Assembly (NCBI GenBank): GCA_041752315.1
Contig: JBGSHJ010000067.1
Coordinates: 82,791-146,790 of the forward strand
Length of the DNA stretch: 64,000 nt
Reading direction: 5' to 3'
DNA from: SYFY01 sp041752315
GTDB lineage: Bacteria > Pseudomonadota > Gammaproteobacteria > Pseudomonadales > Azotimanducaceae
Below, one piece after another: positions 1 through 7,703 of the stretch. Position 1 is the stretch's first letter, and every line of letters begins with the position of its first letter. The position numbers and the translations under genes are program-made. The notes under the pieces were generated by a model. It made no database searches, had not been told where the DNA came from, and was given only the letters and a program-made list of their open reading frames with translations.

Positions 1-1546
1 GGGGCGCCTCGATGAGGAGTGCATCGTGCACTGGTGCGCAGACCCGTATGCCTGCCTCCGTAAGAAGAATGCAGGCGATTCGCAGCATCTCAGCGCCGTT
101 CGCCTGCATCGGGAAAATACGCAGGCTGCGGTCGTTGGGTTCGTCCCGGGTATGAATCTGCCAGCCAAACGAGGCCCATAGCCTACCGCCAAGTACGGCT
201 TCGTCGACCACGTTGTCCGACCAGCGCCAGAATTGCCGATATGTGTATCGGTGCAGGACCAGAAGTTGACGGGCCCGGGCCACTGGCTGGTTGATGCGTG
301 CCGCCAGACTGGCCTCACCCATGCCGTACTGCACCGCCAGCACACAGGCCTTGAATTGCTCCCGCGCTGGTTCATGGGTCTGCCTCGTGGCGCCCGGCGG
401 TACCGCTCCCGCCTGTTTTGCGAATGCGAGGTACGGATCGCCAGTGCGATAGGCTTCCATCATCGCGGAATCTCCGGACAACGCAGCAGCGATACCAAAC
501 TCCTGCTGGCTCCAGTCGACATACGCGAGCCCCCAACCTGGCTGTGGCCGGATCAGGCCGCGTAGCCACACCGAAGGGCCGAAGATGAATTTCGAGTTGG
601 ACGGCTGGTTACGCCCGGTGCGTGCCCGAAAGGGTGACAGCAGGCAGCGGTTTCGCCCATCGTCGCCGAACTGCAAATCGGCCGGGCGCATTTCCGACAA
701 CGTAGATCTCAGTTCACGAATCGGAGCGACCTTGGGATGTGCGCGAGCCATTCCACGAAACGTATCGTCCCTCATGTCGAGTCGACCACTTTCCAGGCGC
801 GGCCAGGGGATGTCGTTAGCAATCAGGTAGTCCTCCCAGCGGCTGGCCTTGAACGAGCGTCCGTCATAGACCCCGTAGTCACTATCGATGTCAGCAATCA
901 ACCGATCCTGAATTGGGACCCAATGCGTCTGAAGTCTCTTGAGGGTATCCACATCGAGCGGGACGCCATTCATCTGAATACGTGATACGGCTTTCATGTA
1001 TCGCCCGCGCAGCAGCGCACGGGGCCAGTCGATCTGGCCCTGCATGGCGGTGAGCAGGATTGACAGCGCCGAAACGTCGGTTTCGCAGTAATCCAGAATC
1101 GCTCTCTCCTCATCAGGGCCCCACGGCCCACCCCTCAGGACCAGATCACGCATGCTGTCCTTCTGCTCTCCGCCTATGCTGGGCAACCCGTAGTGCATCA
1201 ACGCTCCCAGTAGCCCGCTGCCGTGGGCGGGATGAAGCCCGTTGGTCAGGCAGCGGAACTCCGTAAAGAGGTCCAGCACATTGGTCGGATACCCCCACCC
1301 CAGGACATGGAAACAATCCATCTCGGCAGAGGCGTAGTAAGCGACGCACAGCGCCTTTTCGCCTGTCGGGAAGGGTGCCGTAGCCATCCGGCGAAGATCA
1401 CCCTGCCAGTAGCGCGAGGTGCGGCCTGAGGGCCATTCACGAACCACCATGCAGACCGGCCCCGGAGGATTACCCTCGCGGCCACTCGCCGGATGAAACT
1501 CGAAGTCCACCAGATAAGTGCCGTCGGTGAAACTCGGTACCTCCAT
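1..1546 (-). CDS. Family-A DNA polymerase with 3'-5' exonuclease domain (partial, runs off left edge)
   Basis: Template-directed DNA synthesis, presumably for the integrative element. The frame is open from ATG at 1546 to position 1, giving 515 codons with the C-terminus outside the window. The N-terminal part has DEDD exonuclease motifs: LVDFEFH near residue 12 and YCETDVSAL near residue 153. The polymerase part shows motif A (YVDWSQQEFG), a motif B region (QFKACVLAVQYGMG) and motif C (VHDALLIE) just before the edge. It resembles phage and mobile-element PolA enzymes more than chromosomal Pol I, because no 5'-nuclease domain precedes the exonuclease. Its start codon shares one base with the stop of the upstream gene (TGATG), which suggests coupled translation. 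Seen: motifs and overlap. Inferred: a role in element replication. Confidence 0.9.
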   Translation of the reverse strand, partial: MEVPSFTDGTYLVDFEFHPASGREGNPPGPVCMVVREWPSGRTSRYWQGDLRRMATAPFPTGEKALCVAYYASAEMDCFHVLGWGYPTNVLDLFTEFRCLTNGLHPAHGSGLLGALMHYGLPSIGGEQKDSMRDLVLRGGPWGPDEERAILDYCETDVSALSILLTAMQGQIDWPRALLRGRYMKAVSRIQMNGVPLDVDTLKRLQTHWVPIQDRLIADIDSDYGVYDGRSFKASRWEDYLIANDIPWPRLESGRLDMRDDTFRGMARAHPKVAPIRELRSTLSEMRPADLQFGDDGRNRCLLSPFRARTGRNQPSNSKFIFGPSVWLRGLIRPQPGWGLAYVDWSQQEFGIAAALSGDSAMMEAYRTGDPYLAFAKQAGAVPPGATRQTHEPAREQFKACVLAVQYGMGEASLAARINQPVARARQLLVLHRYTYRQFWRWSDNVVDEAVLGGRLWASFGWQIHTRDEPNDRSLRIFPMQANGAEMLRIACILLTEAGIRVCAPVHDALLIEAP

Positions 1547-2247
1547 CAGATTCTGCCCAGCAGTGCCTGCACGATGGGATGATCAAGGCTGTAGATGATC
1601 TTGCCGCGAAAAGCCACCTGAATCAGTGCGTCAATATCGAGGGTAGGCCACTCCGGCTCGGGCAACTCTCCTTCAGCTTCATAGACGTCGTAGCAGCCTG
1701 CGTGCATGTTGGCGGCAATGCGTATCCATTTCAGCTTGGCGTGCTCAACGGCTTGGGCGAGCGATTCATGCCACGGGTTGCGGGTACCGTCCTCACCCGG
1801 CAACGGCACAGGAATCAGGAAGGGATTATTCTGCCGGTCGATGGCGGCATGCAGCATGACCGGGCGAACCAATCCGCTGATCTCTTGTGCCACATCTGGA
1901 ACCACCACGTAGGATTCGCGAGCTTCCTTGTTTTCCAGAATCATGGCAGGGAAGGTCATCTCGTCCGAGATATGAGTGCGGAAGAACTGCGGCTTCTTGG
2001 GCCTGCCGACGAGCACTGTGGTCAGTAGCTTCTTGACGCCAAGCGTTGCCCCGTAGTTCGCAGGCAGACGGAGCGATTTGAGATCGTTGTTGTTTGAAGG
2101 GGTGGCTGGACTTTTGGGGGTCTGGGGTTGCATGACAATACTCCTGGATGGGTGGGAATCTGGGGTTATCTGGTCGCGAAGCTGGGAAGCCGTGTTTGAC
2201 TCACCAGGTCCGCTATCAGGTGTGGGATGGTTCGGAAAAGTGTTCAC
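1546..2247 (-). CDS. Hypothetical protein of the integrative element
   Basis: A 233-residue protein that I do not recognise. It starts at GTG, which overlaps the preceding TAG by one base (TAGTG). The first 60 residues are rich in Pro, Ser, Thr and Asn and are probably disordered. The rest looks globular, with no membrane segment or signal peptide. Its stop overlaps the start of the DNA polymerase gene by one base. Being locked between a primase-like fragment and a polymerase suggests an accessory replication role such as single-strand binding or a polymerase partner, but this is inference from position only. Confidence 0.75.
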   Translation of the reverse strand: MNTFPNHPTPDSGPGESNTASQLRDQITPDSHPSRSIVMQPQTPKSPATPSNNNDLKSLRLPANYGATLGVKKLLTTVLVGRPKKPQFFRTHISDEMTFPAMILENKEARESYVVVPDVAQEISGLVRPVMLHAAIDRQNNPFLIPVPLPGEDGTRNPWHESLAQAVEHAKLKWIRIAANMHAGCYDVYEAEGELPEPEWPTLDIDALIQVAFRGKIIYSLDHPIVQALLGRI

Positions 2248-2459
2248 TAAATTGGCTCCTGTCGGGGTTGTAGGTTGGCTGTCCGGCGCCGCGTCCCATT
2301 AGGAAAGCCTGTCGCCTGGCTTGACTTGAGTGCCGGCACCATTCGTGGCCACGTATCGCGATCGCCAGCCGGTATCACGGCTAGCGCACTTGCGACGCGC
2401 GCCAGTTGATCGGCGACTGGCTGCAGTCTGGCTTTATCGTCATTCGGAGCCGAACTCAT
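2247..2459 (-). CDS. Short PriCT-2-like protein
   Basis: A 70-residue protein whose ATG overlaps the AlpA stop codon by four bases (ATGA); its TAG overlaps the next gene's GTG. The stretch VASALAVIPAGDRDTW followed by ALKS resembles the start of PriCT-2 domains, which lie at the C-terminus of many phage and plasmid primases. A full domain is about 75 residues and normally follows a primase or precedes a helicase. Here only the first half is recognisable, and no primase or helicase is attached. It may be a decayed primase remnant kept as a translational link, or a short stand-alone DNA-binding domain. Confidence 0.55.
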   Translation of the reverse strand: MSSAPNDDKARLQPVADQLARVASALAVIPAGDRDTWPRMVPALKSSQATGFPNGTRRRTANLQPRQEPI

Positions 2460-2635
2460 ACGGCACCCTGCGTAAGCTTTGCTTCGTGCTGCTCGACTGC
2501 GCCACCATTCCAGCGCGTAGTGCCTGTGGTGAGTTGCGTCGGGGCAGGGAACCTCCCGTCCTTGACCCATCGCCAGATAGTTGATCGGTGCACGCCATAG
2601 CGACGAGCGAGTTGCTGATCTGAGAAGTAGTTCAT
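2456..2635 (-). CDS. AlpA-family transcriptional regulator
   Basis: A 59-residue winged-helix protein of the AlpA/excisionase type. The sequence has the hallmark pattern: a helix-turn-helix beginning DQQLARRYGVHRSTIWRWVK, followed by DGRFPAP and a wing with TRWNGGAVEQ. In P4-like elements such proteins activate the integrase or act as excision directionality factors. The chosen ATG at 2635 has GGAG five bases upstream; an ATG eight codons earlier has weaker support. It lies downstream of the integrase and one unknown gene in the same orientation and overlaps the next gene by four bases. Confidence 0.85.
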   Translation of the reverse strand: MNYFSDQQLARRYGVHRSTIWRWVKDGRFPAPTQLTTGTTRWNGGAVEQHEAKLTQGAV

Positions 2636-2701
2636 CGGTTCTCCGCTAGTGATTGCCACTGTTCGATGCGGAGAAGGTTTTACTGCATCAGGAAATTCGT
2701 C

Positions 2702-3706
2702 TCATGCGACATATTTTTTCGGAAACATGTCCCACAGGGTGGGAGGGGGTGGAGGCCGTGGTTTGAATGGCCATGGGGGAAGGAAAATATCGGTAAGGTG
2801 CACCTTCGGTTCGGACGGAGGGTCACTTGCTGTGGGAGGGGTGTTTACGCGCTCGATGCGCTTCTTCACCCGTGCGTAGTTCAAGTCACGTTTCCCAAGT
2901 CTGTGAGCAGCCTCGACAATTGCATCCAGTTTGGAAATAGGCTCTGAAGCATCGTTTCGCGTGTCCGGCAGGGGGCAATGCTGAGAAGCGAGCTCGGTCA
3001 TGCAGCCCTTAAGTGCGCTGACCAATGCAATGCGCGTGCTATCTCTTTTCGAGCCCCTGCGTTTTTGAAGATGAAAACTTCCCTTGATCGAATCGATGAC
3101 GAAATCACGCATAGATTCAGGAATCGGGTGTCCGCCTCGAATATCCAATTCGAGACCATCGAGAATGTAGCGGAGGTACGACGGCTGGAGTCCAGGTGGC
3201 ATCTCCTGTAGAGACTGTTTGAATTCGGCGCCGGTAAGCTGCTGTGTGGTGGCAGGGATGGATGGTAAAGGTCTTCCAGCGCGAAGCAGGCTTGCATCTT
3301 CAAGTGTTCTCCCCAGCCACGTTCCGTACAAAAAGCCGCGATGAAGGTACGTCAGAATCGCCTGGCGAAAGTGTCTCTCCAGTAGCTGCTTGCGGTAAGG
3401 ACTTATTGTTTCGGCGACTTCCAACCAGAACTTTCTCCTTTCTGGTATTGGCTTGCGATGACCTGAACCTCGCCTTGGGGGTGGTTTACTGGAACCGTGG
3501 ATGACTTCTACATCGAATGAAGATAGATCCGGAGCCGGGCTCCGCGCATCAAGCCAACCGGCAGGGAAGTACAACGGTTTGGTTTCTCGTACTGCAACGA
3601 TGTCATCGAAAACCCTGCTTTCGAAGCCCGCTTTCGGGTAGTACTCGAGGTTGCACATCGCGACATGAACGGCTCGCTCAAATTCTTCGCTGATGTCATT
3701 CCCCAT
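2702..3706 (-). CDS. Hypothetical protein coupled to the integrase
   Basis: A 334-residue protein of unknown function. The chosen ATG at 3706 lies inside the integrase tail (11-base overlap, different frame) and is preceded by GGAAAG; a longer frame opens upstream but is only a shadow of the integrase. The central part is helical and charged, with a cluster of basic residues near positions 85-100. The C-terminus ends in a proline run (PPWPFKPRPPPPP). There is no signal peptide or membrane segment. Overlap with int and position before alpA suggest an element-maintenance or cargo role, but nothing in the sequence shows which. Confidence 0.75.
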   Translation of the reverse strand: MGNDISEEFERAVHVAMCNLEYYPKAGFESRVFDDIVAVRETKPLYFPAGWLDARSPAPDLSSFDVEVIHGSSKPPPRRGSGHRKPIPERRKFWLEVAETISPYRKQLLERHFRQAILTYLHRGFLYGTWLGRTLEDASLLRAGRPLPSIPATTQQLTGAEFKQSLQEMPPGLQPSYLRYILDGLELDIRGGHPIPESMRDFVIDSIKGSFHLQKRRGSKRDSTRIALVSALKGCMTELASQHCPLPDTRNDASEPISKLDAIVEAAHRLGKRDLNYARVKKRIERVNTPPTASDPPSEPKVHLTDIFLPPWPFKPRPPPPPTLWDMFPKKYVA

Positions 3707-4925
3707 CTTTCCGCCGCAATGGCAGGACGTTGCTGGTCGCCGTTGCACTAGTCTCGAGGAACTGTTGCCAGTCCTGCATGAGCCGTCTCCGCTTTTCCAG
3801 AAGATCACTGCGGCGATAGGCTCTCTCAACGGCCCCGATGCTGTGAGCCAACGCTTGCTCTGCGATCTCCCGTGGGTACGCGGTGCGCTCGGCGGCCCAG
3901 TCCCTGAAGGCGCTTCGAAAGCCATGTACCGTTGCAGCGACCCCCATGCGCTTGAGAACCGCGGTTAAGGTCATGTCGGAAATCTTCCCGCCTCTCAACG
4001 CCGGGAATATCAACTCGTTGTTCCTTGGGAGTGCAATGACCAGTGCGACAGCCGCGGAGCACAGCGGTATGGCGTGTTCCTTGCCGGCTTTCATGCGACT
4101 TCCTGGAATTGTCCACGTACTGGCGTTCAGGTCGATCTCGGACCAGCGGGCGCCTCGCACTTCACCCGATCTGGCGGCGGTCAGGATCGTGAATTTGAGG
4201 GCGGCTGGACCGGTGCCTTCCTGGCTGTTCAGTCGCGCCCAGAAGTCTGGCATCTCGTCCAACGGAACCGCTTTCAGGTGCTGGACGTTCTTCAGCTTTC
4301 GAGGTTTGGGTAGAACCGAGTCGAGATTGCCCTTCCATGCGGCGACGTTCGAACCCGACCGATATCCATGCGTAATCGCGTAGCTGAGTACGCTTTCGAT
4401 CCGTTGGCGCACTCTGGTGGCCGTCTCGGTCTTCTCGACCCAGATCGGCTCCAGTGCGCGAACAACATGGCCGAGCGTTACTGACTCCACAGGTAGATTG
4501 CCGAGCACCGGATACACATAGGTCGACAATGTATTGATCCACTGGTCAGAGTGTTTTTTGCTTTTGTACTCGACGGATTTTGACTTGTGGACGGCTTCGG
4601 CACATTCCCTGAACGTTCTGGAACGAGCGTTCTCTGCCCGTAGGGCGTCACGTAGTGCCTTTCGCTCCTGTACCGGGTCGATGCCTGCCTGAACCTTCGC
4701 TCGCGCCTCCACGGCTCTCTCACGCGCTCTGGCGAGGGAAACCTCAGGGTAGGCGCCCAAGCCGATGTCCCGACGCTTCTCTCCGATCTTGATGCGTAGA
4801 ACCCACGACCTGGCAGTCTCGCTTTGAACTACGAGCGCCAGTCCTGCCACGCCGCCTACAGGGGTAAAACCCTCGCCTAGCCGCTTGACCTCTATCGCTG
4901 ACAGTTCACGCGCTCTTTTTGGCAT
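3696..4925 (-). CDS. int: P4-type tyrosine integrase
   Basis: Site-specific recombinase of 409 residues that inserts the element, usually at the 3' end of a tRNA gene. The N-terminus is a DUF4102-type arm-binding domain (about residues 8-95), followed by a core-binding domain and the catalytic domain. The catalytic set is visible: R252 in TAARSGEVRG, H334 and R337 in VHGFRS, H361 in ALAHSIG and nucleophile Y370 in VERAYRRSD. All are present, so the enzyme should be active. It is transcribed away from the tRNA-like sequence at 5079-5101. Confidence 0.95.
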   Translation of the reverse strand: MPKRARELSAIEVKRLGEGFTPVGGVAGLALVVQSETARSWVLRIKIGEKRRDIGLGAYPEVSLARARERAVEARAKVQAGIDPVQERKALRDALRAENARSRTFRECAEAVHKSKSVEYKSKKHSDQWINTLSTYVYPVLGNLPVESVTLGHVVRALEPIWVEKTETATRVRQRIESVLSYAITHGYRSGSNVAAWKGNLDSVLPKPRKLKNVQHLKAVPLDEMPDFWARLNSQEGTGPAALKFTILTAARSGEVRGARWSEIDLNASTWTIPGSRMKAGKEHAIPLCSAAVALVIALPRNNELIFPALRGGKISDMTLTAVLKRMGVAATVHGFRSAFRDWAAERTAYPREIAEQALAHSIGAVERAYRRSDLLEKRRRLMQDWQQFLETSATATSNVLPLRRKDGE

Positions 4926-5078
4926 CCCAACCTAATACCCAACATAGATAACGCAAACGGATGCTACGCCATGGAGCGAATTGCTACAAGGAAACGTGAT
5001 GTTCTGGAGACAACATCAGTGTAAATGCTTGAATTTTGCGACTGGATGGAACTGGATGCAGTGAACTGCGAACAAAGT

Positions 5079-5101
5079 GAGGGCAGACACCCTCTCCGCC
5101 A
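5079..5101 (+). other. Probable attachment site: degenerate tRNA T-arm and CCA end
   Basis: GAGGG, a six-base loop and CCCTC form a T-arm-like stem followed directly by TCCGCCA, as at the 3' end of tRNA-Ser genes. The loop lacks TTCGAAT and no tRNA body lies upstream, so this is not a working tRNA. It lies about 155 bases upstream of the P4-type integrase, a family that recombines within tRNA 3' ends. I infer an att duplication, with the intact tRNA probably at the other element end outside the window. Confidence 0.5.
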
Positions 5102-5721
5102 ATTAGACTACCTATATCGTTGATAAATAAGAGAATATAGCCAACGATTTTCATACCGGTCCCCCAATCAGTCCCCCATATTGCAGATGGGCTCCTGCCG
5201 CGTTACTGATCTGTCACTCGAATTGTTCGCTGGGAAACTTCCTGTTTATGGAAACGCGGTAGAGCCCCACCCGCTTCAATGCCGCATGAGTTAGATCCCG
5301 GTGGCTTCTCCAACACTCATGGCAGCAGGTAGAGAACTAATTGGTCGAGGACCAGGTGCTGACGGAAACTCACCTTGCAGAACATTACTTTGGTGAAGTG
5401 TGTGAGGGTGGTCTCAACCAAAGTGGATACCACAGGATCTCTTCAAGGCTCTCAACAAGGATGCTGTGGCGCATGGCCGGACGATTGAAGAAGAGATCAT
5501 CGCTCGACTGGATGCCAGTCTTGATAGTGAGGAGGACAGAACGATAGATCATCAGCACTAGCTGCTGTTGACCTGGCCGATGATCTAGCGGTACAGGCTC
5601 TGAGACACGCTGACATCTGCACACGTGATGTGTTACTCGACACGAGGAAACTATGAGAGCATCCACAAGCACCAAATGCTATTTTCCCCCGAATTTGCGG
5701 TAAGAGAAGCAGGCGCTCGCT
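5102..5721. other. Intergenic region between the element end and the TonB-domain gene
   Basis: About 620 bases with no complete gene. It includes the ribbon-helix-helix remnant at 5406-5561, followed in a shifted frame by an open stretch reading roughly DLADDLAVQALRHAD up to about 5660, which I cannot assign. Base composition is more AT-rich near 5110-5170. It looks like decayed accessory DNA. Confidence 0.5.
5406..5561 (+). pseudogene. Arc-type ribbon-helix-helix protein remnant
   Basis: An open frame without a start codon reads PQDLFKALNKDAVAHGRT followed by IEEEIIARLDASLDS. This matches the typical Arc/antitoxin ribbon-helix-helix helices: a lysine-rich first helix, an HGRTIEEEI turn-helix and an RLDASL end. 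A stop codon lies nine codons before the conserved part and the expected N-terminal beta strand is missing, so the gene is probably truncated. It may be the tail of an antitoxin gene stranded next to the element boundary. No toxin partner is recognisable. Confidence 0.5.
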
Positions 5722-6687
5722 ATGAAGGCACATCGGGTTGAGCAGCTATTCCTCGCTACGGTAGCGTTCTACGCACTTGCACTAACCGGCGCTAACGCCG
5801 CCACTGTGACAGAACAGCTGGCATTGGCAGGTCATCCGAATGTCAAATTGTGCCCCAGCAGTGAAACTGGAATGGGGCTAGGAAAAATATTGGTGGTTCA
5901 GTTCACCAACAGAGGATCGCACACCGAGAATCGAAACGAATCAGTAGAAATTCTCAAGCTCATCGTTGATGCGTTGAACGGGACACGACAGATCTTCGTC
6001 GGATTCAAGGCAACAGACAGCTGGAGTAGTTGTGATAGCGAAGAGCCAGACCATGTATTTTGGCGTGACTATGATGACAGTTGGCGCTACGTCAACAATC
6101 GTCCGGAAGTCTTCCTCCGGAAAAAGGAGGAAGACTTGCCAACCAACCTCCGAAGCACTCCCGCTGAAGCATACGTACTCTTTTCCATTGGCTTAGTGCA
6201 ACAGCGTTCAAATCGCATCTCGAAGAGCATTGGTCAATTTGAAAAGGCCTACGAGCTACTGAAGGACACTGACGATCCAAATCGCATCAAGGCGTATGTA
6301 CTTGCACCGCTCATCCAGCACTATTTCGGCAAAGGAAAAGACGAGGAAAAAGGTCAAACCTATCTGGCCGACTATGCGATGGCCGTCAAGCAAAGTCCGG
6401 TCGACAAAGCCGAATACGTACCGCTCATCAAAGTTGTCCCGGAATACCCTCCGCATGCTCAAAGATCAGGTCGCGAAGGCTACGTCATACTCGAATTCAT
6501 CGTAGATGCAGACGGAAAAGTGCAAGATCCAGTCGTTTTTGAAGAGTCACCAGTAGGTTTTTATTTTGGCGATGCTGCGATTAAGGCAGCCAAGTCCTTT
6601 CGCTACATTCCCGCGGTGGTAGATGGAGTTCGAGTCCCGACACCCGGAGTTCGTAATCGAATCAACTTTAAACTGGCCTGTTGCTGA
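5722..6687 (+). CDS. Periplasmic TonB C-terminal-domain protein
   Basis: A 321-residue exported protein. A signal peptide covers residues 1-27 (cleavage after GANA). The C-terminal 85 residues form a TonB C-terminal domain: VPEYPPHAQRSGREGYVILE, then FIVDADGKV and AAIKAAKSFRYIPAV. Unlike true TonB it has no N-terminal membrane anchor or proline-rich span; the middle part (about 130-215) looks like TPR-type helices. It belongs with the energy-transducer-TonB-like proteins found free in the periplasm, whose partners are unknown. It is more AT-rich than the metabolic genes to the right and sits among mobile-element debris, so it may be acquired cargo. Confidence 0.8.
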   Translation: MKAHRVEQLFLATVAFYALALTGANAATVTEQLALAGHPNVKLCPSSETGMGLGKILVVQFTNRGSHTENRNESVEILKLIVDALNGTRQIFVGFKATDSWSSCDSEEPDHVFWRDYDDSWRYVNNRPEVFLRKKEEDLPTNLRSTPAEAYVLFSIGLVQQRSNRISKSIGQFEKAYELLKDTDDPNRIKAYVLAPLIQHYFGKGKDEEKGQTYLADYAMAVKQSPVDKAEYVPLIKVVPEYPPHAQRSGREGYVILEFIVDADGKVQDPVVFEESPVGFYFGDAAIKAAKSFRYIPAVVDGVRVPTPGVRNRINFKLACC

Positions 6688-6725
6688 GCAATACGTATGC
6701 TTCTCCGTAAGCGCCGTTCAATCCC

Positions 6726-6829
6726 CTACTTGATCTTGTCAGGCAGTAGTGCCTCGAAGTCCTCGACGGTCTTCGCTTTGGGAAGTTCGGTCGACACGTG
6801 CATGAGGTACTGATACGAGATCAGCCTAT
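6726..6829 (-). pseudogene. IS66-family transposase C-terminal fragment
   Basis: About 33 codons ending in TAG read YQYLMHVSTELPKAKTVEDF then EALLPDKIK, which resembles the C-terminal end of IS66-type transposases (a tail of the form TELP.A.TVED.EALLP). No catalytic region is present, so this is only a relic left by deletion or by insertion of other elements. Confidence 0.6.
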
Positions 6830-6898
6830 GCCTATTTGCGGTCTCGATCAGACAAATAGTTTGCGGCAATTTCAGTCTGACCCTCGATTGCGAGCAAA

Positions 6899-7265
6899 CC
6901 GACTAGCCAGGCCGCCAAGAGCTGCATGGGCTTGGAAGTACATGGGCTGCTCGGCTCACAGCGTGCTGTCGCTGTCGGAGGTCGTAACGACCAGGTGGAT
7001 GCGGAGGCGATCTGCGAAGCCATGAACCGGCCGGGGATGCGGATTGTCGCCGTGAAGAGCATCGCGGGGCAGGATGTCCTGGCTGCCCATCGCATCCGCG
7101 AGGAGCTGGTGGGACCACGCACCACCAAAACCAATCAGATCCGGGGTCTGGTAGGCAATTTCGGCATCATTGCGCCGGTGGGTATCAGGTAACTCCGGCT
7201 GGCGCTACCCAGATGGCTGGAAGATGGGGAGAGCGGGTTGACCTTCGCGTTCACGCAACTGTCAT
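6899..7265 (+). pseudogene. IS110-family transposase fragment
   Basis: The frame contains NDQVDAEAICEAMNRPGMRI, then AAHRIREELVGPRTTKTNQI and RGLVGNFGI, which match the N-terminal DEDD domain region of IS110 transposases (usual form NDxxDAEAIxEAxxRPxM, RxxLVxxRTxxxNQIRGLL). An in-frame TAA at 7190 interrupts it; the same frame continues with LRLALPRWLEDGESGL, also IS110-like, then stops at about 7265. The N-terminus and the C-terminal Ser-containing domain are absent, so it is non-functional. Confidence 0.75.
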
Positions 7266-7703
7266 AGGACCTCTACGCTGCCGCGCGCCAACGGCAATGT
7301 CGAGCGGAACATCCGCAGTCGGCGGTCATTGGACAGTCTGCTGGAATGGCAGGCGGAGAGTTGATCCTGCCCGCCAGACCAAGACACTTGTCTGATCGAG
7401 TAGGCTTGAGAAATCATGGGTTCTGGTATGACAAAAGCAATCAGAAAAAAGACTGCAGAACGTCGGCGATACACGGCCGAAAATCGGCGGGAGGCACTGT
7501 TGCACGCTGGACAGCGTGGCAGGTAGTACAGCCCGGCCGGTGCCAGGCATGCGGTGTCGATGCAATCGGACAGCCCGAGCACCACCGCCACATGATTACC
7601 CAGAAGCCGCCGTTCATTGGGTTGAAGCGGGTGCGACAGGTCGAAGATCACGCAATAACGGGCGTGTTCTGCCGGTCAGGTGGCTACCATCAAGCTGCTA
7701 TGA
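7266..7703. other. Non-coding debris between the IS110 remnant and the hydrolase gene
   Basis: About 440 bases without a supportable gene. Several short frames exist on both strands; none shows a recognisable domain or a ribosome binding site. It probably contains more degraded mobile DNA. Confidence 0.4.

Noticed and set aside
233..1485. Several plus- and minus-strand reading frames at the left end
   Set aside because: They overlap the DNA polymerase frame that is open from 1546 to the window edge and has clear motifs; the others are shadows.
5079..5101. Possible functional tRNA-Ser gene
   Set aside because: Only the T-stem and CCA end exist; no anticodon or D arm lies upstream and the T-loop is wrong.
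5341..5547. 68-residue plus-strand frame
   Set aside because: The overlapping frame 5406-5561 has ribbon-helix-helix similarity, while this one has none.
7262..7651. 129-residue minus-strand frame near the IS remnants
   Set aside because: Part of it looks protein-like, but there is no recognisable domain or ribosome binding site and it lies in degraded mobile DNA.
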